Assembly (NCBI RefSeq): GCF_001431525.1
Contig: NZ_LDJH01000003.1
Coordinates: forward strand, 1 to 64,000
Reading direction: 5' to 3'
DNA length: 64,000 nt
Origin: Stenotrophomonas koreensis
GTDB taxonomy: Bacteria > Pseudomonadota > Gammaproteobacteria > Xanthomonadales > Xanthomonadaceae
In this document: positions 60,120 through 64,000 of the stretch, piece by piece
Numbering within the stretch: position 1 is the first letter of the stretch
Layout of the letters: each line of letters begins with the position of its first letter
The notes under the pieces: model-generated
What the model saw: only the letters and a program-made list of their open reading frames with translations
The model's database searches: none
What the model was told of the DNA's origin: nothing
Position numbers and translations under genes: made by a program

Positions 60120-60854
60120 ATGCTGCAGGAAACCTTCATCGCCGCTGCTGGCGGAGCCAACGCTCTCTCGCAGATGGGCTTCGAACACATGATGGCCGAA
60201 ATGGTCAGCAAGCCGGGTGAGTTCGCTGTCTCCTGGATTGTTCTTCTGACCCTGGTCTTCATGTCGGCCGCGTCCTGGTACTGGACCGTCATCAACATCT
60301 TCCGTTCCTCGCGCCTGAAGGCTGCTTCGAGCCGCGTGCCGAGCAAGTTCTGGGATGCCCCGAACGCCCAGGACGCCATCCGCGCCATGGAAGAAGAGCC
60401 GGCTTCGGAGCCGTTCTCCAAGATCGCACTGGACGCTGCCCAGGCCGCTGCCCACCACTCGCGTCTGGGCAACAATGAAAGCCTGAGCCGTTCGGAGTTC
60501 GTGGACCGTGCCCTGCGTCAGGCCGTTGTCCGTGAGAACGACAAGATCCAGGGCGGCATGATCCTGCTGGCTACCGTCGGCGCGACTGCTCCGTTCGTGG
60601 GCCTGCTGGGTACCGTTTGGGGCATCTACGGCGCGCTGATCAAGATCGGTGCAACCGGTTCGGCCTCGATCGACGCCGTTGCCGGCCCGGTGGGTGAAGC
60701 ACTGATCATGACCGCCATCGGTCTGTTCGTCGCGATCCCGGCCGTGTTCGCGTTCAACTTCTTCTCGAAGATGAACAACGCTGTCGTTGCCAAGTTCGAC
60801 TCGTTCGCCCACGACCTGCACGATTTCTTCGCCACCGGCTCGCGCGTGCGCTGA
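60120..60854 (+). CDS. exbB: Biopolymer transport protein ExbB
   Basis: A 244-residue MotA/TolQ/ExbB-family proton-channel protein with three membrane helices. The hallmark stretch GMILLATVGATAPFVGLLGTVWGIYGAL and the third helix EALIMTAIGLFVAIPAVFAF (each split here by residue) are clear. It forms the pentameric stator with ExbD. AAGG eight bases upstream supports the start. It follows tonB by 76 bases. Confidence 0.96.
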   Translation: MLQETFIAAAGGANALSQMGFEHMMAEMVSKPGEFAVSWIVLLTLVFMSAASWYWTVINIFRSSRLKAASSRVPSKFWDAPNAQDAIRAMEEEPASEPFSKIALDAAQAAAHHSRLGNNESLSRSEFVDRALRQAVVRENDKIQGGMILLATVGATAPFVGLLGTVWGIYGALIKIGATGSASIDAVAGPVGEALIMTAIGLFVAIPAVFAFNFFSKMNNAVVAKFDSFAHDLHDFFATGSRVR

Positions 60855-60903
60855 GCCTGTAACGAAGTCCTCGAGTCCAAGCAACGAATAGACGGAGCCG
60901 GTT

Positions 60904-61329
60904 ATGGCCTTCAGTAGTGGAAACAGCGCAGGCCCGATGGCCGACATCAACGTGACGCCCTTGGTGGACGTGATGCTGGTGCTGCTGATCATCTTCATCA
61001 TCACGGCACCCATGATGTCGCACAAGGTTCAGGTTGATCTGCCACAGGCCAACCTGATCCAGGATCCCGACTCGGCTGAAAAGCGCGCCAATCCGATCAC
61101 CATCGCGGTGACCGAGGACGGTTCGCTTTACTGGAACGATGAGCCGATCACGAAGGAGTCGATGGAGGCTCGCTTCGCGACCGAAGCCCAGAAGACCCCG
61201 CAGCCGCCGTTGAACCTGCGTGGTGACCGCACCACCAAGATGCGTGTCATCAACGAGGTTGCCAAGATCGCACAGGGTCAGGGCATGCTCGACATCGGCT
61301 TCGTCGCAACGAAAGAACAGGGGCAGTAA
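60904..61329 (+). CDS. exbD1: Biopolymer transport protein ExbD1
   Basis: A 141-residue ExbD/TolR protein with one membrane helix, whose proton-carrying Asp lies in [15 protein letters not shown]. The rest is a periplasmic domain. GGAG upstream supports ATG 60904. The first ~35 residues are nearly identical to those of the next gene, showing a tandem duplication. From memory, exbD1 is the copy required for iron uptake in X. campestris. Confidence 0.95.
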   Translation: MAFSSGNSAGPMADINVTPLVDVMLVLLIIFIITAPMMSHKVQVDLPQANLIQDPDSAEKRANPITIAVTEDGSLYWNDEPITKESMEARFATEAQKTPQPPLNLRGDRTTKMRVINEVAKIAQGQGMLDIGFVATKEQGQ

Positions 61330-61332
61330 GCC

Positions 61333-61740
61333 ATGGCATTCAGTTCCGGAAACAAGGGGCCCATGGCCGACATCAACGTCACGCCGCTGGTCGACGTGAT
61401 GCTGGTGCTCCTGATCATCTTCATCGTTACCGCGCCGGTCATGACGTATCCGATCGCCGTGGACCTGCCGCAGCGGGTGCTCAACCCGCCACCGGTAACC
61501 CAAGAGCCGCCGCCGCCGATCGACATCCGCATCGACGCCAGCAACCAGGTCACCTGGAACAACTCGCCGGTTGCCGTGGGTGAACTGCAGCAGCGCATGG
61601 AGCAGGAAGTGCAGCGCGATCCGACCAACCAGCCCGAACTCCGTATCGACATCAATCCTGATTCCGAATACGAAGTGACGGCCAAGGTCATGGCGGCTGC
61701 GAAGAATGCTCAGATGAAGAAGATTTCCTTCGTCCAGTAA
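61333..61740 (+). CDS. exbD2: Biopolymer transport protein ExbD2
   Basis: A 135-residue paralogue of the preceding ExbD, starting three bases after its stop. The helix keeps the Asp ([15 protein letters not shown]), but the periplasmic domain has diverged. From memory, exbD2 in X. campestris is dispensable for iron uptake but needed for the hypersensitive response on pepper. A strong terminator follows. Confidence 0.95.
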   Translation: MAFSSGNKGPMADINVTPLVDVMLVLLIIFIVTAPVMTYPIAVDLPQRVLNPPPVTQEPPPPIDIRIDASNQVTWNNSPVAVGELQQRMEQEVQRDPTNQPELRIDINPDSEYEVTAKVMAAAKNAQMKKISFVQ

Positions 61741-61781
61741 TACTCGCTGTAGCGCAAGACCTCAGTCATGACGCGACTGGA

Positions 61782-61813
61782 ATGCCCCCGCCCTGGTGCG
61801 GGGGCATTTTTTT
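61782..61813 (+). terminator. Rho-independent terminator after exbD2
   Basis: A stem AATGCCCCCGC / GCGGGGGCATT with a short loop is followed by seven T residues, about 40 bases after the exbD2 stop. It ends the TonB-ExbBD transcripts. Confidence 0.93.
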
Positions 61814-62124
61814 GTCCGCAGACTTCTTGCCGCACGACGATGCAGGATGGCTGCCACAGCGGTAACGATGCCTTTGCACGCAGGGCAGGCACCTGCAGGG
61901 GCGGACATGCTCGTAGGCGTGGCCGCTCAGCGGCCACTGCGCTCAGTGGCAAGCGATCGCCGGGTGGGCCAGTGGCGTTGGGTTCGTGGATCCAGACGGG
62001 TAAGCAGAAGTGGCCCCACCTGGCCAACTCGCCAAGGACCAAGCCGGCCATGGGGGGCCAGCTGTGATCCGGTGATGGCCGGCAGCAGGGCCGCCGGTAA
62101 CTGGCCGCTGGCCGGTGCAAGGAC
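61814..62124. other. Non-coding spacer between convergent exbD2 and pdxJ
   Basis: About 310 bases with no convincing gene. It contains an 8-bp stem hairpin (GTGGCCGC / GCGGCCAC, 61919-61937) and other GC-rich partial repeats of the kind seen in dispersed palindromic elements; I cannot assign it to a known family. Confidence 0.4.
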
Positions 62125-62895
62125 TCAGTAAGCTGCGTTGATGGCCGCCAGGTAGGCCTGGACGGTGTTGTGCAGGCCGTCGTACAGCGCTTCACTGATC
62201 AAGGCATGGCCAATGGAGACCTCCTGTACTGCCGGCACCTGACGCAGGAAGGCGGTGAGGTTGTACTGGGAGAGATCGTGCCCGGCATTGATGCCCAGAC
62301 CCACGCCCGCAGCGCGACGGGCGGCCTCGGCAAACAGGGCAAGGCTGGTGTCCGGGTTGCCCTGTTCATACGCCGCGGCATAGGGGCCGGTGTACAGCTC
62401 GATACGGTCGGCCCCCACCTGTGCGGCATGTTCGAGCAACGGATTGTCGGCATCGACAAACAGGCTTACCCGGCTGCCCAGGGCCTTGAAGGCGGCAATC
62501 AGTTCGGCCAGCTGCTGGTTGTCGTGCTGGAAATCAAAGCCATGGTCGGAGGTCAGCTGGCCATCGCCATCCGGGACCAGGGTGACCTGTGCCGGTCGGG
62601 TCGCACGACACAGCGCCAGCAGTCCGGGATAGCCCGGCCGTGGTGCGGCAAACGGGTTGCCTTCGATATTCAGCTCAACCTGGTGGGTACGACACAGGGC
62701 ATCCAGGGCGAGTACGTCCTCGGCGCTGATGTGGCGGGCATCCGGACGCGGATGCACGGTGATGCCATGGGCGCCGGCCTGCAGGCAGGTGGCGGCGGCA
62801 CGGACGACATCCGGCTCGTTGCCACCACGGGAGTTGCGCAGTACGGCGATCTTGTTGACGTTGACGCTGAGCGCGGTACGGGGATCAGGGCTCAT
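62125..62895 (-). CDS. pdxJ: Pyridoxine 5'-phosphate synthase
   Basis: A 256-residue TIM-barrel enzyme that condenses 1-deoxyxylulose 5-phosphate with 3-amino-1-hydroxyacetone 1-phosphate in vitamin B6 synthesis. Family blocks are [36 protein letters not shown] and [16 protein letters not shown] upstream supports ATG 62895. It converges with exbD2, the arrangement I recall from Xanthomonas, and is probably co-transcribed with the small gene upstream. Confidence 0.96.
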   Translation of the reverse strand: MSPDPRTALSVNVNKIAVLRNSRGGNEPDVVRAAATCLQAGAHGITVHPRPDARHISAEDVLALDALCRTHQVELNIEGNPFAAPRPGYPGLLALCRATRPAQVTLVPDGDGQLTSDHGFDFQHDNQQLAELIAAFKALGSRVSLFVDADNPLLEHAAQVGADRIELYTGPYAAAYEQGNPDTSLALFAEAARRAAGVGLGINAGHDLSQYNLTAFLRQVPAVQEVSIGHALISEALYDGLHNTVQAYLAAINAAY

Positions 62896-62908
62896 CCGGG
62901 GGGTCTCC

Positions 62909-63124
62909 TTACGCGGCGGCGTGCTCGGCGGCCAGACGCTTCAGTTCATGGGAATCGATCAGGGTGTCGCCGCTGCCAGCACGGTGCCGGCGATACAGGC
63001 CACGGCCGCCAGCCAGGGCACAGGGCAGGCTCAGCAGCAGGCAGCCGCTGAACAGTGTGGCACTGGCGCAGAGTGTGGCAAGGACAACGCAGCCCACGGA
63101 AATCAACAACAGCAGCCAGCTCAT
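62909..63124 (-). CDS. Small membrane protein upstream of pdxJ
   Basis: A 71-residue protein with a very hydrophobic first half ([19 protein letters not shown] then [13 protein letters not shown]), forming one long or two short membrane helices, and a basic then acidic tail ending [10 protein letters not shown]. No family recognised. It stops 13 bases before the pdxJ start. A GTG two codons upstream of the chosen ATG is an alternative start. Confidence 0.6.
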   Translation of the reverse strand: MSWLLLLISVGCVVLATLCASATLFSGCLLLSLPCALAGGRGLYRRHRAGSGDTLIDSHELKRLAAEHAAA

Positions 63125-63196
63125 ACGCACGCCCCCCGCAAGTGGATGCGCGCAGTGTATCGCCGTGGCGGCGCAGCCGGCAGCAGCCGCAGGGAT

Positions 63197-64000
63197 TTAC
63201 AGCAGGGGCGAGGCCAGGCGCGCGAAGCCTTCCGGCAGGCGATCGCGCCACAGCCCACGTTGCCGGTCAGGGCTGACCTCGACGGCCTGCTCGAATTCGT
63301 TCTCCAGCAGCTGCGCCAGCTCGGCGGTCACGGCCTTGTCGCGGATCATCATCGACAGCTCGAAGTTCAGGCGGAAGCTGCGGTGGTCAAAATTCGCGCT
63401 GCCGACAATGCTCAGGTGGTCATCGGCAATGAAGGCCTTGGTATGCAGCATGCGCGGGCCGTATTCGTAGATGCGCACTCCGGCGGCCAGCAGTTCATCG
63501 AAGTACGAACGCGCGGCCAGGGTCACCAGCAACGAGTCGCTGCGCCTTGGCACCAGCAGGCGGGTATCCAACCCGCCGAGGGCAGCGGAGGTCAGCGCCA
63601 TGCGTGCCGCTTCGCCGGGAACGAAGTAAGGGGTCACCAGCCAGACCCGGCGGCGTGCCTCGTGGATGGCGGCCACATGCAGGCGGTGGATGGTTTCCCA
63701 GCCCGAATCCGGCCCGGAGATCAGCACCTGGGTATGGATGGTTTGCTGTGCCGGCACCGGCGGATAGGGCGGCCACAGGCGCTCGGGCTGGAACACCTGC
63801 CGGCCCTGGTTGCTGGCATACAGCCAGTCCTCCACGAACACCAGCTGCAGGCTGCGCACCACCGGGCCTTCCACCCGCAGATGCAGGTCGCGGTAGGCAT
63901 CGGCACGCAGGCGCTCATCCTGCTCGTCGGTGATGTTGATGCCACCGGTGAAGGCGACCTGGCCATCGACGATCACCAGCTTGCGGTGGGTGCGCAGGTT
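63197..64000 (-). CDS. Cardiolipin synthase-like phospholipase D protein (5' end outside window)
   Basis: The C-terminal 267 residues of a two-HKD-motif phospholipase D-superfamily protein; the start lies beyond position 64000. HKD motif 1 appears at the very edge as THRKLVIVDG and motif 2 as HTKAFIADDHLSIVGSANFD. Segments such as VAFTGGINITDE and TPYFVPGEAARMAL are typical of bacterial cardiolipin synthases, which make cardiolipin from phosphatidylglycerol at the inner membrane. The N-terminal membrane helices expected in ClsA cannot be checked here. Confidence 0.88.
   Translation of the reverse strand, partial: NLRTHRKLVIVDGQVAFTGGINITDEQDERLRADAYRDLHLRVEGPVVRSLQLVFVEDWLYASNQGRQVFQPERLWPPYPPVPAQQTIHTQVLISGPDSGWETIHRLHVAAIHEARRRVWLVTPYFVPGEAARMALTSAALGGLDTRLLVPRRSDSLLVTLAARSYFDELLAAGVRIYEYGPRMLHTKAFIADDHLSIVGSANFDHRSFRLNFELSMMIRDKAVTAELAQLLENEFEQAVEVSPDRQRGLWRDRLPEGFARLASPLL

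Noticed and set aside
61919..61937. REP/SMAG-like dispersed repeat
   Set aside because: Only a short GC-rich hairpin is visible; no second copy of the same element was noticed in the window, so a repeat-family call is not justified.

Overview
The window is a high-GC gammaproteobacterial chromosome segment carrying the replication-origin neighbourhood of a Xanthomonadaceae member, most likely Stenotrophomonas or a close relative. The evidence is the block mnmE-yidC-rnpA-rpmH / dnaA-dnaN-recF-gyrB with a 275-bp dnaA/dnaN spacer, the tonB-exbB-exbD1-exbD2 cluster followed by a convergent pdxJ, a recC-recB-recD operon, and a ~900-residue gene next to mnmE. As I recall, a gene of that size (orf900) was described beside the Xanthomonas campestris origin. 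I see no insertion sequence, prophage, CRISPR array, tRNA or rRNA gene.

Layout. 1-307: two stacked leftward sigma70-type promoters for a gene beyond the left edge. 308-6087: sugar-phosphate mutarotase, lytic transglycosylase, YchJ-like protein, and an adaptor-permease-ATPase ABC exporter. 6161-9513: TauE/SafE permease, CSS-motif/EAL phosphodiesterase, and an SDR dehydrogenase behind a perfect FNR-type box. 9805-16396: folE followed by jetA-jetB-jetC, a Wadjet-type SMC complex whose nuclease subunit JetD is absent from the locus and whose SMC protein ends in a Lys/Ser/Ala tail. 16574-25415: recC-recB-recD. 25957-29938: mlaF-E-D-C-B-A lipid-transport operon. 30284-38809: glutathione peroxidase, RmuC, an exported nucleoside-deoxyribosyltransferase-like protein, LysE exporter, exported M19 dipeptidase, an AI-2E permease with a long C-terminal extension ending in GAF, and RlmI. 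38901-40063: yybP-ykoY manganese riboswitch and TerC/Alx. 40181-44865: rhomboid protease, GDPD, and a lipoprotein joining a polysaccharide deacetylase, a caspase-like domain, an EF-hand loop and TPRs. 44934-56205: origin region with DnaA boxes in several spacers and two perfect parS palindromes. 56251-64000: CPBP protease, M48 lipoprotein protease, TPR protein, TonB/ExbB/ExbD1/ExbD2, PdxJ, a small membrane protein and a truncated cardiolipin synthase.

How the genes work together. Most of the window is housekeeping: replication initiation and segregation (dnaA, dnaN, recF, gyrB, oriC, parS), DNA repair (RecBCD, RmuC), envelope lipid balance (Mla, Cls, GDPD), and TonB energisation. The two least ordinary loci are JetABC without JetD, with a histone-H1-like tail on JetC, and the deacetylase-caspase-EF-hand-TPR lipoprotein. 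Start codons were chosen from upstream ribosome-binding sequence, signal peptides and overlap with the preceding gene. Functions rest on motifs read by eye; no database search was run.
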